A DNA stretch of 64,000 nt. Origin: Camelimonas fluminis. Its GTDB lineage: Bacteria > Pseudomonadota > Alphaproteobacteria > Rhizobiales > Beijerinckiaceae. Of this stretch, positions 1-9,575 are shown in pieces (position 1 is the first letter of the stretch; each line of letters begins with the position of its first letter). The notes beneath the pieces were generated by a model. The model had not been told where the DNA came from. It did no database searches and saw nothing but the letters and a program-made list of their open reading frames with translations. The stretch spans positions 330,463 to 394,462 of the forward strand of contig NZ_BNCG01000002.1 in NCBI RefSeq assembly GCF_014656355.1, written 5' to 3'. A program made the position numbers and the translations under genes.

Positions 1-70
1 CGGCCCCAAGCTGATCGCCGGATTCCTCGCCACAAACCATCCAGACCTTCAGGGGACCTGCTGCTTTCAC
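1..70 (-). CDS. lpxB: Lipid-A-disaccharide synthase LpxB, N-terminal fragment (cut by window edge)
   Basis: Only the first 23 codons are inside the window. Read on the minus strand from a GTG at 70, the peptide contains KVWMVCGEESGDQLGA, the first beta strand and G-E-x-S-G-D loop that opens LpxB proteins. A strong ribosome binding site, GGGAGG, lies 5-6 bases upstream of the GTG (plus-strand 76-81), which decides the start. LpxB condenses UDP-2,3-diacylglucosamine with lipid X to make the lipid A disaccharide at the inner membrane. It follows lpxI, as expected, but across an unusual spacer of about 210 bases that contains a palindromic repeat. The rest of the gene lies beyond the left edge. 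Confidence 0.85.
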   Translation of the reverse strand, partial: MKAAGPLKVWMVCGEESGDQLGA

Positions 71-284
71 CTTGTCCTCCCAGGGATGCGCGTCCCGGAG
101 CAGACGCGCGGGCCAACCGCGTGCAACCGCATCATGGCAAAGCGACAGAACGCCGCCGTGAACCCGATTTCACCGGCGTCGCTCCAGGGCAGAATCAGTT
201 CGTGCTGGACCGGATTCGCGCGCGACCATCCCGAATTGACATGACCTCTTCACGCGAAGCGGAGTCCACCTCGATGAAAATGCT
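71..284. other. Spacer between lpxI and lpxB
   Basis: No gene is seen. The lpxI-proximal part (about 238-288) is a palindromic repeat copy listed separately; the lpxB-proximal part holds the lpxB ribosome binding site. The spacer separates two genes that are often tightly coupled. Confidence 0.6.
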
Positions 285-288
285 CTAG
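238..288 (-). repeat. Dispersed GAGCATTTTC-type palindromic repeat, copy at lpxI end
   Basis: On the minus strand the element begins TCTAGAGCATTTTCATCG and ends GCGTGAAGAGGTCATGTC. It has the same layout (GAGCATTTTC head, GTGAAnnn tail) as copies near 13281 and 38474 and resembles small palindromic repeats common in Hyphomicrobiales intergenic DNA. It starts exactly at the lpxI stop codon: the TAG stop is part of the TCTAGAGC head. Confidence 0.6.
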
Positions 289-1115
289 ACGGCCGATGCG
301 CCGATCAGAAAGACCTTCCGCCGGTTGGCTTCCGCGACCGTCGCCGCCTGATTGATAATCATCGTCTTGCCGGCGCCGACTGCGATGCCGGCGAATCCCG
401 CCGCCGCAGCGCACCGCACCGTGCGCGGGCCGATCACTGGCATGTCAATGCGCAGATCCTGCCCCGCCTTGGCGTTCTTCACCAGAACCGGCGCCTGATC
501 CGAGCGTGGCAGACGGCCGCTTCCCCACAACTTGCGCACGCGGGCAATCATGGCGTCGGTGCCTTCTGGTCCTTCGACAGCACAGACCCGCGCGCCAGCA
601 ACGACAACGGCCTGCCCAACATCATATGGCGAGAGACTGGCGAGCACGGCGAAGCCAATGTCCACGGCGGCGGCCGCCGCCGCCGGCGTCTCGCCCAGCA
701 CGCCTTCGGGCGCCAGCAATTCCGGCGCGAGATCATGGACGCCTGCGACCGGAAACCCCTGATCTTCCAGAAGATTGACCACGCCGCGCAGAAGCCCGTC
801 ATCCCCGGAGGCGGCGAGACGGGCGATCAGCTCACGATTACGGAAAGCAGAATAGGCCCCCAGCAGGGCGAGCGGCCCCGGGCGATGTACATAGCCGGCC
901 AGGCTCACCGAGCAAGGTCGCCAGGAATGCAGGACGTCAAGCACGCCCTGGGCGTCGAGCAGGTCGCGCACGGCGCCTGCGGCGCGGCGCGTCGCCCGAT
1001 CGGCAAAGCCGCGCAGCGCAAGGATCTGAACCGGACGGCCACGCTGACGCAGGGCTTGCGCCAACGCCAGCGGCAGTGACCCGCCGCCGGCCAGAATGGC
1101 GACCGGCGCCTCCAT
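285..1115 (-). CDS. lpxI: UDP-2,3-diacylglucosamine diphosphatase LpxI
   Basis: A 276-residue protein with the LpxI (DUF1009) N-terminus APVAILAGGGSLPLALA and, near the C-terminus, AVGAGKTMIINQ and a NRRKVFLIGAS ending. LpxI hydrolyses UDP-2,3-diacylglucosamine to lipid X and UMP, the step done by LpxH in gammaproteobacteria; its presence supports an alphaproteobacterial origin. Length fits the family (about 270-290). The ATG at 1115 sits 3 bases after the lpxA stop, so the two are probably translationally coupled. The TAG stop lies inside a palindromic repeat, so the last residues could be recently altered. Confidence 0.93.
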   Translation of the reverse strand: MEAPVAILAGGGSLPLALAQALRQRGRPVQILALRGFADRATRRAAGAVRDLLDAQGVLDVLHSWRPCSVSLAGYVHRPGPLALLGAYSAFRNRELIARLAASGDDGLLRGVVNLLEDQGFPVAGVHDLAPELLAPEGVLGETPAAAAAAVDIGFAVLASLSPYDVGQAVVVAGARVCAVEGPEGTDAMIARVRKLWGSGRLPRSDQAPVLVKNAKAGQDLRIDMPVIGPRTVRCAAAAGFAGIAVGAGKTMIINQAATVAEANRRKVFLIGASAV

Positions 1116-1118
1116 TGA

Positions 1119-1925
1119 TCAGCTCTCGGCCTGTCGCGGAGTACAGATCGCCCGGTCTCCGCCCTCACGGATAAACGCCAGCACCTCGGTGACCAGCGGA
1201 TGGCCGCCCAGTTCGCTCTCAGCATCGGCCACACGCTCCAGCAGCGTGCCTTCCGCAGCGAACAGCAGACGATAGGCCCGGCGCAGGGCGTGAATATCCT
1301 CACGCGCGAAACCGCGCCGCTTCAGCCCGACCAGATTGAGGCCAGCCAGATGGGCGCGATTGCCGATGACCATGCCGTAAGGGATGAGATCATTCTCAAG
1401 CCCCGACATGCCGCCAACGAACGCATGCGCCCCAACGCGGGTGAACTGGATGACAGCCGAGCCGCCCCCCAGGATGACGTGATCTCCCACCGTGACATGG
1501 CCGGCCAGCATCACATTGTTGGACATGATGACATTGCTGCCGACGTGACAGTCATGGCCGATGTGGGAATTCGCCAGCAGGGCGCAACGGTCGCCGACCA
1601 CCGTCGCCATTCCGCCGCCCGCCGTTCCGGGGTTGATGGTAACCCCTTCACGGATCATGCATTCCGCGCCGACGCTCAGCGTCGACGGCTCGCCGGCGTA
1701 TTTGAGATCCTGCGGCGCGTGTCCGATCGACGCGAACGGGTAGATCTTCGTGCGGGCGCCAATGGTGGTGTGGCCGGCGACCGCCACATGGCTGACCAGC
1801 TCAACGCCGTCGCCAAGCGTGACATCGGGGCCAACCGTGCAAAACGGGCCAATGCTGACGCCGTCGCCGAGCTTCGCCGCCGGATCAACGACAGCAAGTT
1901 GATGGATGCGGCCGCCCATGGTCAC
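1119..1925 (-). CDS. lpxA: Acyl-ACP--UDP-N-acetylglucosamine O-acyltransferase LpxA
   Basis: A 268-residue left-handed beta-helix protein of hexapeptide repeats, with [20 protein letters not shown] at the start and the catalytic loop [12 protein letters not shown] (catalytic His about residue 124). The C-terminal helical part follows [12 protein letters not shown]. LpxA adds the 3-hydroxyacyl chain to UDP-GlcNAc, the first step of lipid A synthesis in the cytoplasm. The GTG start at 1925 overlaps the fabZ stop as GTGA; an ATG two codons later (1919) is the alternative. It lies between fabZ and lpxI in the usual order. Confidence 0.97.
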   Translation of the reverse strand: MTMGGRIHQLAVVDPAAKLGDGVSIGPFCTVGPDVTLGDGVELVSHVAVAGHTTIGARTKIYPFASIGHAPQDLKYAGEPSTLSVGAECMIREGVTINPGTAGGGMATVVGDRCALLANSHIGHDCHVGSNVIMSNNVMLAGHVTVGDHVILGGGSAVIQFTRVGAHAFVGGMSGLENDLIPYGMVIGNRAHLAGLNLVGLKRRGFAREDIHALRRAYRLLFAAEGTLLERVADAESELGGHPLVTEVLAFIREGGDRAICTPRQAES

Positions 1926-2389
1926 TCGAGCACCAGCATGGCCGAGACCTCAGCCTCCGCGACCAGAACGCCGTTGACCTTGGCCTCGCCGCGATACCAC
2001 CACATGTTGCGGCGGTTATTGAGCTTGCGCATGTGAAACTCGACAACGTCCCCCGGCTCCACCGGCTTGCGGAACTTGCACTTGTCGATGGTCATGAAAA
2101 ACACCTGCTTCGGCGCTTTGGACTCAGCAATTTTGCTGGCGACGCAGATCGCGCCGGCGGTCTGCGCCATGCCCTCGATCAACAGGACGCCTGGAAACAG
2201 CGGACGGGTCGGAAAATGCCCCTGAAACTGCGGCTCGTTGAACGTGACGTTCTTGATGCCGATACAGGATTCATCGCGATCAATCTCAATGATGCGGTCA
2301 ACGAGCAAGAATGGATACCGATGGGGCAGATAGCTCATGATCTGCACAATATCCGCCGACTCCAGCTTCTGCGGCGCCCCTTCCATCAA
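1922..2389 (-). CDS. fabZ: 3-hydroxyacyl-ACP dehydratase FabZ
   Basis: A 155-residue hot-dog fold enzyme. The catalytic residues are visible in [20 protein letters not shown]: His about 58 and Glu about 72. FabZ dehydrates 3-hydroxyacyl-ACP in fatty acid elongation; it competes with LpxA and LpxD for the same substrates, which explains the conserved lpxD-fabZ-lpxA clustering. Its stop overlaps the lpxA start by 4 bases. It starts 56 bases after lpxD. Confidence 0.97.
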   Translation of the reverse strand: MMEGAPQKLESADIVQIMSYLPHRYPFLLVDRIIEIDRDESCIGIKNVTFNEPQFQGHFPTRPLFPGVLLIEGMAQTAGAICVASKIAESKAPKQVFFMTIDKCKFRKPVEPGDVVEFHMRKLNNRRNMWWYRGEAKVNGVLVAEAEVSAMLVLE

Positions 2390-2445
2390 AATGCTCCTTG
2401 CTGATGCCCGTCACGACCGTGGACCGATCTGACCTTCAAGATTGT

Positions 2446-3486
2446 TCACTTGTTCCTGTCGCGCGACGCAAGCTTTTTCAGCGCCGCGATTTCACGGAAC
2501 CATTCCTTGACCGGACGCGCTGGCGTTCCGCCCCAGATGGAGCCCGGCGGCACGTCCGAATTGACATTCGACGTCGCGGCGATCTGGGAGCCGGCCCCGA
2601 CGCGAACATGACCGATCACGCCGACCTGACCGCCGATAACCACATAATCCTCAATGGTGGAGCTGCCAGCTATGCCCACCTGGGAGACGATGACGCAATG
2701 ACGACCGATCACCACGTTGTGGGCAATCTGCACAAGATTGTCGATCTTCGTGCCCTCGCCGATCATGGTGTCGCGCGTGGCGCCGCGGTCAACCGTGGTG
2801 TTGGCGCCGATCTCCACGTCATCCTGTATGATCACGCGTCCGATTTGCGGCAACTTCAGGTGCGAGCCCCCCATGGCGAAGCCAAAACCGTCCTGGCCAA
2901 CGCGCGCGCCCGGGTGAATGATCACCCGGTTGCCCAGCAACGCGTGCTGCAGCACCACGCCTGGAGCGATGGAACAGTCACGGCCGATGCGCACGCCCGG
3001 ACCCACCACTGACGTCGCGCCAATCACCGTGCCGCGCCCCACTTCGGCGCCAGCGCCAATCACCGCGCCGGGGTCAATGACCGCCCCCTGCTCGATGCGC
3101 GCGTCCGGATGCACGATGGCGCCCGGCGCCACGCCGGAAGCGCCGAAAAATGAACCGGGCCGCATGGCGTCGGGAAACAGCTCCGCCAGAACGCGAGCGT
3201 AAGCGCGGTGCGGGTCCTTGCAGACAATGGCGACCGACCCGGCCCCCACCCTCGGGGCGTACCGGTCCGCCACCAGCACCACGCCGGCGCGCGTGGCGCC
3301 CAGCTGCGCCACGTATCTGGCGTTGTCCATATAGGACAACTCGTCCGGTCCGGCGCTTTCCAGCGGCGCGACGCCGAGAATTATCCGCGACGGGTCGACG
3401 CCTTCTGGAAGAGGCACGCCAGCCAGTGCTGCGACCTCCTGCAGGGCGATGCCGCGCACGGGCCTGAAGAATACCGGGTCAGTCAT
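2446..3486 (-). CDS. lpxD: UDP-3-O-(3-hydroxyacyl)glucosamine N-acyltransferase LpxD
   Basis: A 346-residue protein with an N-terminal uridine-binding domain (residues 1 to about 110), a long hexapeptide-repeat beta helix (about 115-300) and a short C-terminal helix ending in [17 protein letters not shown]. The catalytic histidine is in [12 protein letters not shown] (about residue 256). LpxD adds the N-linked hydroxyacyl chain to the deacetylated LpxA product. The gene lies about 100 bases downstream of bamA and just upstream of fabZ, as in most Gram-negative bacteria. Confidence 0.97.
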   Translation of the reverse strand: MTDPVFFRPVRGIALQEVAALAGVPLPEGVDPSRIILGVAPLESAGPDELSYMDNARYVAQLGATRAGVVLVADRYAPRVGAGSVAIVCKDPHRAYARVLAELFPDAMRPGSFFGASGVAPGAIVHPDARIEQGAVIDPGAVIGAGAEVGRGTVIGATSVVGPGVRIGRDCSIAPGVVLQHALLGNRVIIHPGARVGQDGFGFAMGGSHLKLPQIGRVIIQDDVEIGANTTVDRGATRDTMIGEGTKIDNLVQIAHNVVIGRHCVIVSQVGIAGSSTIEDYVVIGGQVGVIGHVRVGAGSQIAATSNVNSDVPPGSIWGGTPARPVKEWFREIAALKKLASRDRNK

Positions 3487-3586
3487 TATCCGGGGCCATA
3501 CAGTGAAAACGGCGGGACGTCCAGAAGACGCCCCGCCGCGAAGGATTCAGACACAAGCGGCCGCATGATCGCCCGCCAGCGATAGA

Positions 3587-5980
3587 TCAGAAGCTGCCGC
3601 CACCAGAGAAGCGGAACGCCTGGGTGCGGTCGCCGGTCGCCTTCGAAAGCGCATAAGCGTAGTCGAAGCGGATGGGACCGAGCGGCGACTGCCACAGGAT
3701 GCTGGCGCCGACCGACGAACGGATCGACTTGGAGTCGTAGACGTTCACGCATTCCGGCTGAACCGGCAGGCCCGCGGTGCTGCAGCCCATGGCGCCCCAG
3801 CCCTCGATCACGCCGTTGTTGTTCAGGTCGAAGTAGCGCTTGCCCTTGTAGCCATAGAGCGTGCCGGCGTCGGCAAACAGGGCGCCCTTCAGGCCAATCT
3901 CACGCGGAACCAGCGGGATCGGGAACTGAACTTCAACGCTGGCGCCGAAGTAGGTGGTGCCGCCGATGCCGTTCGTGGCCGGATCGCCATTCAGGTCACG
4001 CGGGCCAATGCCGGACGGAGCGAAGCCGCGCACCAGCGTCGGGCCCATGAAGAACTGGTCGGTCAGGCGCAGGTCCTTGCCGCCGATCGGGCTGATGTGA
4101 CCGCCCTGGATCTTCAGGATGCCGACCACGTCGTCGAACAGCTCGCGGTAGTAACGGGCCTCACCGGTGGCGCGAATGAACTTCGAGTCACCGCCGAGAC
4201 CAGCCACCTCAGGACGAACCTCGGCGAAGATACCGCTGTGCGGATCCTTGACGTTGTCCAGCGTGCTGTAGGTCAGCGTGGCGCCAACCAGCGACGTGAT
4301 GGTGTTGCCGCGCGATTCCTTCACCGCGATCGAGGCTTCGCCGTCGTAAGCGCAGTTCGGATAGTACGACAGGGCGCCAGGCCCGCCGTCGTACAGATAC
4401 AGGCCGCGGCCCGGATCGCTCGGCGAGAACACCGTGGTGTAGCCTGGCAGCGGAACGCTACAGTCGTTGTACGGCTTCTTGTAGGTGTTCGGCACCTTCA
4501 GGTTGGTCTGATACAGCGAGTAACGCAGCTGCATCGAGAACTCTTCCGTGATCGGCAGACCGAAACGGATGGTGCCGCCCGACGTCCGCGTCTCGTAGTT
4601 ACCGTACTTGGTGTTGTCGACATACTTCGTGAAGATGTCGAAGCCGGCGGCGAGGCGCTGACCGAGGAAGTACGGCTCGGTGAACGAGAGCTGCACGCCG
4701 TTGGCGCGCTGGCCGAGCTGGCCGGCGAGGCGCACGTACTGGCCGCGACCCATGAAGTTGGATTCGGAAACGGCCACTTCACCGATGATGCCGTCCTGGG
4801 TCGAGTAACCGCCCGACACCGAGAACTGACCCGTGGCCTGATCTTCAACGTCGATGTTCAGCACCACGCGGTCAGGCTGGCTGCCCGGTTCGTTGGTGAC
4901 GCGCACCTTCTTGAAGTAGCCAAGGTTGTTCAGGCGGCGCTCGGCGCGATCGACGAGCACCTTGTTGTAGGCGTCGCCTTCCTCCAGATCGAGCTCGCGG
5001 CGAATGACATAGTCACGCGTACGGGCATTGCCGCGGATGTTGATGCGCTCAACATAAACGCGCGGACCTTCCTCGACCACGTAGGTCAGGCCGATGGTGT
5101 TGTTCTGGCTGTCGCGAACGCCAGCCGGACGGACCTGAGCGAAGGGATAACCACGACGCATCACGTCCGTGGTCATCGACTCCATGCCCTTCTCGATGGC
5201 GTCGGCGTCATAGACGTCGCCAGCGGAGGTCTTCATGCGCTTGCGCACGTCCTCAGCGGAAACGCCCGGAATGCGGGATTCCACATTCACGTCGGCGACG
5301 CGATAGGGCTGCCCCTCTTCCACGCCAATGGTGACGACCCAGCCGCCCTTGGCGTCGTCGAACGCCGCGTCGCTCTGCACGATGCGGAAATCGGCGTAAC
5401 CATGCTTCAGATAGAAGCGACGGATAGCGTCCTCGTCCTGGGCGATCTTGTCCGGATCATAAACGTCGGAGGTCTTCAGCCACGACAGCAGATTCATTTC
5501 CGTCGTCTGCATCAGGTTGCGCAGACGCGTGGACGAATAGGCGTGGTTGCCGACGAAATTGATTTCCTTGACGCCGGTCTTGTCGCCTTCCTTGATGGTG
5601 AAGACGACGTCAACACGACCATTGTCGAGCGGAACAACACGGCTGGAAACGGTGGCGAACCCACGACCGCCGCGCTTGTAGATCTCACGCAGCAGCGCCT
5701 CGTCGCTCTGGACCGTCGCCGGGCTGTAGGGATCACGCGCCTTGGTCGACAACTCGCCAAGAAGGACATCCTTCTGGATCTTCTTGTTACCCTCGAAGAC
5801 CACGCGATTGACGATCTGACGCTCACTGGCGCGGGAGGCGCTGCGGTGCTGCCCATAGCCCTCCGCTGCCGTCTGGGCCTGCACGCCAACGACGCCAGTC
5901 GCCAGCAGAAGCCCGGTCGCAAGAGCAAGACGGCTCACGCCTGTCATACCCACACTGCGGATCGTTGCAGTCACATTCAT
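3587..5980 (-). CDS. bamA: Outer membrane protein assembly factor BamA
   Basis: A 797-residue precursor. Residues 1 to about 36 form a signal peptide ending VGVQAQ. Five POTRA domains follow (about 50-400), for example around EGNKKIQKDVLLGEL and VYVERINIRGNARTRDYVIR. The C-terminal 16-strand barrel contains the conserved LVRGF motif and ends with aromatic Phe after RFSGGGS. An external loop carries two cysteines (YNDCSVP and YPNCAYD) that may form a disulphide. BamA folds and inserts outer membrane beta-barrel proteins. It lies between rseP and lpxD, the standard envelope cluster order. Confidence 0.97.
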   Translation of the reverse strand: MNVTATIRSVGMTGVSRLALATGLLLATGVVGVQAQTAAEGYGQHRSASRASERQIVNRVVFEGNKKIQKDVLLGELSTKARDPYSPATVQSDEALLREIYKRGGRGFATVSSRVVPLDNGRVDVVFTIKEGDKTGVKEINFVGNHAYSSTRLRNLMQTTEMNLLSWLKTSDVYDPDKIAQDEDAIRRFYLKHGYADFRIVQSDAAFDDAKGGWVVTIGVEEGQPYRVADVNVESRIPGVSAEDVRKRMKTSAGDVYDADAIEKGMESMTTDVMRRGYPFAQVRPAGVRDSQNNTIGLTYVVEEGPRVYVERINIRGNARTRDYVIRRELDLEEGDAYNKVLVDRAERRLNNLGYFKKVRVTNEPGSQPDRVVLNIDVEDQATGQFSVSGGYSTQDGIIGEVAVSESNFMGRGQYVRLAGQLGQRANGVQLSFTEPYFLGQRLAAGFDIFTKYVDNTKYGNYETRTSGGTIRFGLPITEEFSMQLRYSLYQTNLKVPNTYKKPYNDCSVPLPGYTTVFSPSDPGRGLYLYDGGPGALSYYPNCAYDGEASIAVKESRGNTITSLVGATLTYSTLDNVKDPHSGIFAEVRPEVAGLGGDSKFIRATGEARYYRELFDDVVGILKIQGGHISPIGGKDLRLTDQFFMGPTLVRGFAPSGIGPRDLNGDPATNGIGGTTYFGASVEVQFPIPLVPREIGLKGALFADAGTLYGYKGKRYFDLNNNGVIEGWGAMGCSTAGLPVQPECVNVYDSKSIRSSVGASILWQSPLGPIRFDYAYALSKATGDRTQAFRFSGGGSF

Positions 5981-6131
5981 AAACTGGCCGCCCTGATTCT
6001 TATGGACCCCTTCAAGGGGGCGCTATCCATGCGTTCTACGCTGCCTCTCAAAATGCTTCTAACGGGTTTACGTCCGCATGCAATCGAAGAGAGGGTTAAC
6101 AAAAGGTTTTTTCCCAACCGTGGTTACGAAG
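5981..6131. other. rseP-bamA spacer
   Basis: No gene is seen in these 151 bases. A small hairpin-forming CCCCTTCAAGGGG lies just upstream of bamA. The gap is long enough for a separate bamA promoter, but I cannot point to clear -35 and -10 elements. Confidence 0.4.
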
Positions 6132-7289
6132 TCACGATGCCCGCAGACCAAACAGACTGCCCAGATGCATAAGATCGTTCCATGTCACGAACAGCATCAG
6201 CATCAGCACGAGGGCAAGACCAATGCGAAATCCATACTCCTGGAGACGCTCGCTCATGGGTCGCCCCCGCACGGCCTCCACTGCATAAAACAGCAGGTGT
6301 CCCCCGTCGAGCATCGGAATGGGAAAGAGGTTAAGCAACCCGATCGACACGGACAGGAAAGCGGCCAGGTTGAGCAGCGGCGTCAGTCCCATCTGCGCCA
6401 CGTGGCCAGACACCTGGGCGATGCGGATCGGACCGGAAAGCTGGTCCACGGATTCCTTGCCGACGATGAGCTTGCCCAGATAGGCGAAGGTGCGATCCAC
6501 CACGCGCCAGGTTTCCAGCGTCCCCATTTTCAGGGAATCCAGCGGGCCATAGTGGCGAACCTGGGCGTCCGCCGGATTGCGCGAGCCCTGCACGCCCAGC
6601 ATGCCGATGCGCTGCTTGCCGAACGGCGTCGACAGCTCGCGCACGGATGGCGTGGCCTCAATGTGAATCACCGAACCGCCGCGATCCACAGTGAATTCCA
6701 GTTTTTCCCCAGCGCTGCCGGAAATAATGCGCTGCATGTCGGCGAAATTGGAGATCGCCTCGCCGTCGATCGCCTTCACCAGATCGCCGGCGTGGAACCC
6801 CGCCTGGGCGGCGACGCTGTTCTCCTGCACCGCTTCGACGCGCGGGATCAGCTCCATCCGGCCATAGGCGAAGATGGTGAGACTGAAAATAGCGATGGCG
6901 AGGATGAAGTTGGCCACCGGCCCGGCGGCGACGATGGCGGCGCGGCGCGGCAGGCTGGCGTGGTGGAAACTGCGCGCCCGCTCCGCCGCGCTCATGCCCG
7001 CAAGCCCCGCGTGATCCGGCGTGCTGGCGGCGCCGGCGTCGCCCTCAAACTTCACATAGCCGCCAAGCGGAATGGCCGAGACTTTCCAGCGCGTTCCGTG
7101 TCGATCGGTCCAGCCGAACAGCTCGCGGCCGAATCCGATCGAGAAGGCCTTCACCCCGACGCCGCACCAGCGACCGACGATGTAGTGCCCGTACTCATGC
7201 ACGAACACCACAATCGAGAGCACAAAAATGAAAGGGATGACCGAGCCAAGAAATGACCCGAACAGACCTGTCAGCCCGCTGATATCCAT
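6132..7289 (-). CDS. rseP: Membrane site-2 protease RseP (M50 metallopeptidase)
   Basis: A 385-residue membrane protease. The zinc motif HEYGH is at residues 31-35 in the first membrane helix, a PDZ domain follows in the middle (VEAVQENSVAAQAGFHAGD), and the third zinc ligand region is NLFPIPMLDGGH near residue 330. The ATG at 7289 is chosen because it follows GGAGAG and opens directly with the first helix; an in-frame start at 7343 would add 18 polar residues. RseP cuts single-pass membrane substrates such as anti-sigma factors within the inner membrane. It lies between dxr and bamA, the usual position. Confidence 0.95.
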   Translation of the reverse strand: MDISGLTGLFGSFLGSVIPFIFVLSIVVFVHEYGHYIVGRWCGVGVKAFSIGFGRELFGWTDRHGTRWKVSAIPLGGYVKFEGDAGAASTPDHAGLAGMSAAERARSFHHASLPRRAAIVAAGPVANFILAIAIFSLTIFAYGRMELIPRVEAVQENSVAAQAGFHAGDLVKAIDGEAISNFADMQRIISGSAGEKLEFTVDRGGSVIHIEATPSVRELSTPFGKQRIGMLGVQGSRNPADAQVRHYGPLDSLKMGTLETWRVVDRTFAYLGKLIVGKESVDQLSGPIRIAQVSGHVAQMGLTPLLNLAAFLSVSIGLLNLFPIPMLDGGHLLFYAVEAVRGRPMSERLQEYGFRIGLALVLMLMLFVTWNDLMHLGSLFGLRAS

Positions 7290-7507
7290 CGCGCTTTCAC
7301 TCTCCGCAAATATTGCCGCCTGCCTGGGGAGAAATCCGGTCAAATCACTTGAGGAATGTCATCCATCTCGTTGATTTCACCTTGCTTTACCCAAGGGAAG
7401 CGACGCGACGCCCCGCGAGGAAAACGCTATGGCGCCCCTGTGCATATATCAAACTGAATCCTGGCTGTATTCGGGCGCCAGCGCCCGAAACAGGCCGCCG
7501 CCCGCCG

Positions 7508-8725
7508 TCAGCCGGCGCACCCCGCCCGCAACGCCGCCGTAGCCCTGGCGCGGGCTTCCGCGTCGATCTCAAGGGCGTCGTCGATGCTGGACGGCGCCGC
7601 CGCGCCAGCCATGGTTTCGCAAACGCCCGCGATAAGCGTCGGGATGGCGCAGAAGCCGATGCGCCCGGCGAGAAAGGCGGCGACAGCCACCTCATTGGCG
7701 GCGTTGAGCACGGCGGCGGCGCCGCCGCCGGCGGCCATCGCCTCCTGGGCCAGCCGCAACGCCGGGAATCGCGCGAGATCCGGCGCGCCGAATGTCAGGG
7801 AGCCGATGTTCGCCAGATCCAGACGTGGCGTCGACAGCTTGAGACGTTCCGGCAGCCCGAGGCAATGACCTATGGGAATGCGCATATCCGGCGAGGCCAT
7901 GCCAGCGGTCACCGATCCATCCGTGAAGGCAACCATCCCGTGGATGACCGACTGGGGATGCACCAGCACGTCAAGCCGCTCCGGCGGCAGGCCGAACAGG
8001 TGCATGGCCTCGATCAGCTCCAGCCCCTTGTTCATCAGCGTGGCGGAATCAATGCTGATCTTGGGCCCCATGGCCCAGGTGGGGTGGGCCAGCGCCTGGG
8101 CGGGGGTGATGTCGGCCATGGCGTCGGCGGACCAGTCGCGGAAGGGACCGCCGGAAGCGGTGAGCGTCATGCGCTCCACCCTGTCGACAGTCTCCGCGCC
8201 CAAAGCCTGAAAAAGCGCATTGTGCTCGGAATCGACTGGCAGAACCGCCACCCGACGCGCCGCCGCGTCGCGCATGAAGGCTTCGCCAGCGCAGACAAGG
8301 CACTCCTTGTTGGCGAGCGCCATCACCCGTCCCGGCTGCATCGCCGCGTGCGTCGGGCGCAGGCCGGCAGCGCCGGAAATGGCCCCGACCACCACGTCGC
8401 AGGAAAGGGCGATGGCGTCGGCCACCGCCGCCTCGCCAGCTCCGCTGGCCACGCCGGTCCCTTCCAGCGCATCACGCAACGCCGCGCCCAGCGACGGGTT
8501 GGCCATGGCGACGAATTCCGGGGCAAGCTGACGGGCGAGGCCGGCAACGCCATCGATGTCGGAGCCCGCCACGAGGGCGGCGACGCGGAAACGGTCGCGA
8601 TGCTCCTCCAGCACGGCGGCAGTCGAGCGACCAACGGACCCGGTGGCCCCCAGAACCGTCACGCGGCGAACGCCCGTAGCCGACTCCGGCGAGCGCTCGG
8701 GCGCGGTGTGGAGATGCACGCTCAT
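7508..8725 (-). CDS. dxr: 1-deoxy-D-xylulose 5-phosphate reductoisomerase Dxr
   Basis: About 405 residues. The NADPH-binding motif VTVLGATGSVGRST is near the N-terminus, with NKECLVCAGEA and the metal/substrate site PVDSEHNALFQAL and TASGGPFRDW further on. Dxr makes 2-C-methyl-D-erythritol 4-phosphate in the MEP isoprenoid pathway, supplying the precursor used by UppS a few genes upstream. The ATG at 8725 follows GGACGG and starts 17 bases after the cdsA stop; a TTG at 8755 in the same frame would overlap cdsA. A 7-9 bp hairpin (7470-7489) lies between dxr and rseP. Confidence 0.96.
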   Translation of the reverse strand: MSVHLHTAPERSPESATGVRRVTVLGATGSVGRSTAAVLEEHRDRFRVAALVAGSDIDGVAGLARQLAPEFVAMANPSLGAALRDALEGTGVASGAGEAAVADAIALSCDVVVGAISGAAGLRPTHAAMQPGRVMALANKECLVCAGEAFMRDAAARRVAVLPVDSEHNALFQALGAETVDRVERMTLTASGGPFRDWSADAMADITPAQALAHPTWAMGPKISIDSATLMNKGLELIEAMHLFGLPPERLDVLVHPQSVIHGMVAFTDGSVTAGMASPDMRIPIGHCLGLPERLKLSTPRLDLANIGSLTFGAPDLARFPALRLAQEAMAAGGGAAAVLNAANEVAVAAFLAGRIGFCAIPTLIAGVCETMAGAAAPSSIDDALEIDAEARARATAALRAGCAG

Positions 8726-8741
8726 CGCTTGCCGTCCATGA

Positions 8742-9575
8742 TCAGAGAATCCCAAGCAGCATGCCGGCCGCGACCAGCGCGGTCACTGCCCAGAAGCCGT
8801 CGAGACGGTCCAGAACGCCGCCGTGGCCGGGTATCAGCGCGCCAGAATCCTTGACGCCGGCATGACGTTTCAGGGCCGATTCAGCCAGATCGCCGCCCTG
8901 CCCGAGCACCGAGGCCAGCGCCGACACGGCGACCAGATTCCACGACAGGCTCCAGCCGAATCCAAGGGTGAGCAGCGCCACCCCGGCCAGGGCTCCGAAC
9001 AGGGTTCCGCCTGCGAACCCGGACCAGGTCTTGCCGGGGCTGACCCGGGGCCACAACTTCGGCCCACCGAATGTTTTGCCAGTAAAATAGGCTGCGATGT
9101 CGGTGGTCCAGACCACCGCGAACATCCAGAGCAGAACGCCGGGACCGATCATCGGCAGATGCCGCGCGGCGACCGGCGTGACCGCCAGCACGGCGCCGAC
9201 GGCAAAGGCGAGCAGCGTCTGCAAGGCGCCCGCGCCCGAGCGGGTGATGGCGTAGCCGAGCCCGGCGCTGGCAGCGGCGCCAGCGAGCACCGCCGCTTCC
9301 GGCCAGCCAGCGAAGGCTGCGAGACCGGTCAGACCAACAGCGACGGCGGCGGCCAGTCCGGCGGGGCCGCGCGCTGGCGCGGGGATGGGCTGGGCCATGG
9401 CGCACCACTCGCGGGCGGCGACAGCGCCGGCCAGCGACCAGACGATGGCCAGCGGCCAGCCGCCGCTCCAGGCGGAGCCGAGCGCCACAGCGCCCAGAAC
9501 GATGGCCGACGCGGTGCGCAGCCCAAGTTCGGAACGCCCTCCGCCGGCGCCGCCTGACAGGAATCCGCCGCTCAA
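8742..9575 (-). CDS. cdsA: Phosphatidate cytidylyltransferase CdsA
   Basis: A 277-residue polytopic membrane protein. The CDP-diglyceride synthetase signature is intact near the C-terminus: [20 protein letters not shown] followed by GVLDRLD. It makes CDP-diacylglycerol, the precursor of all phospholipids. The N-terminal half is a run of Ala/Gly/Leu-rich membrane helices. The start overlaps the uppS stop by 4 bases, indicating translational coupling. Confidence 0.96.
   Translation of the reverse strand: MSGGFLSGGAGGGRSELGLRTASAIVLGAVALGSAWSGGWPLAIVWSLAGAVAAREWCAMAQPIPAPARGPAGLAAAVAVGLTGLAAFAGWPEAAVLAGAAASAGLGYAITRSGAGALQTLLAFAVGAVLAVTPVAARHLPMIGPGVLLWMFAVVWTTDIAAYFTGKTFGGPKLWPRVSPGKTWSGFAGGTLFGALAGVALLTLGFGWSLSWNLVAVSALASVLGQGGDLAESALKRHAGVKDSGALIPGHGGVLDRLDGFWAVTALVAAGMLLGIL

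Noticed and set aside
4097-6172. A 691-codon open frame on the plus strand opposite bamA
   Set aside because: It is antisense to a certain gene; its His/Val/Ala/Arg-rich composition is the usual mirror of GC-rich coding DNA.
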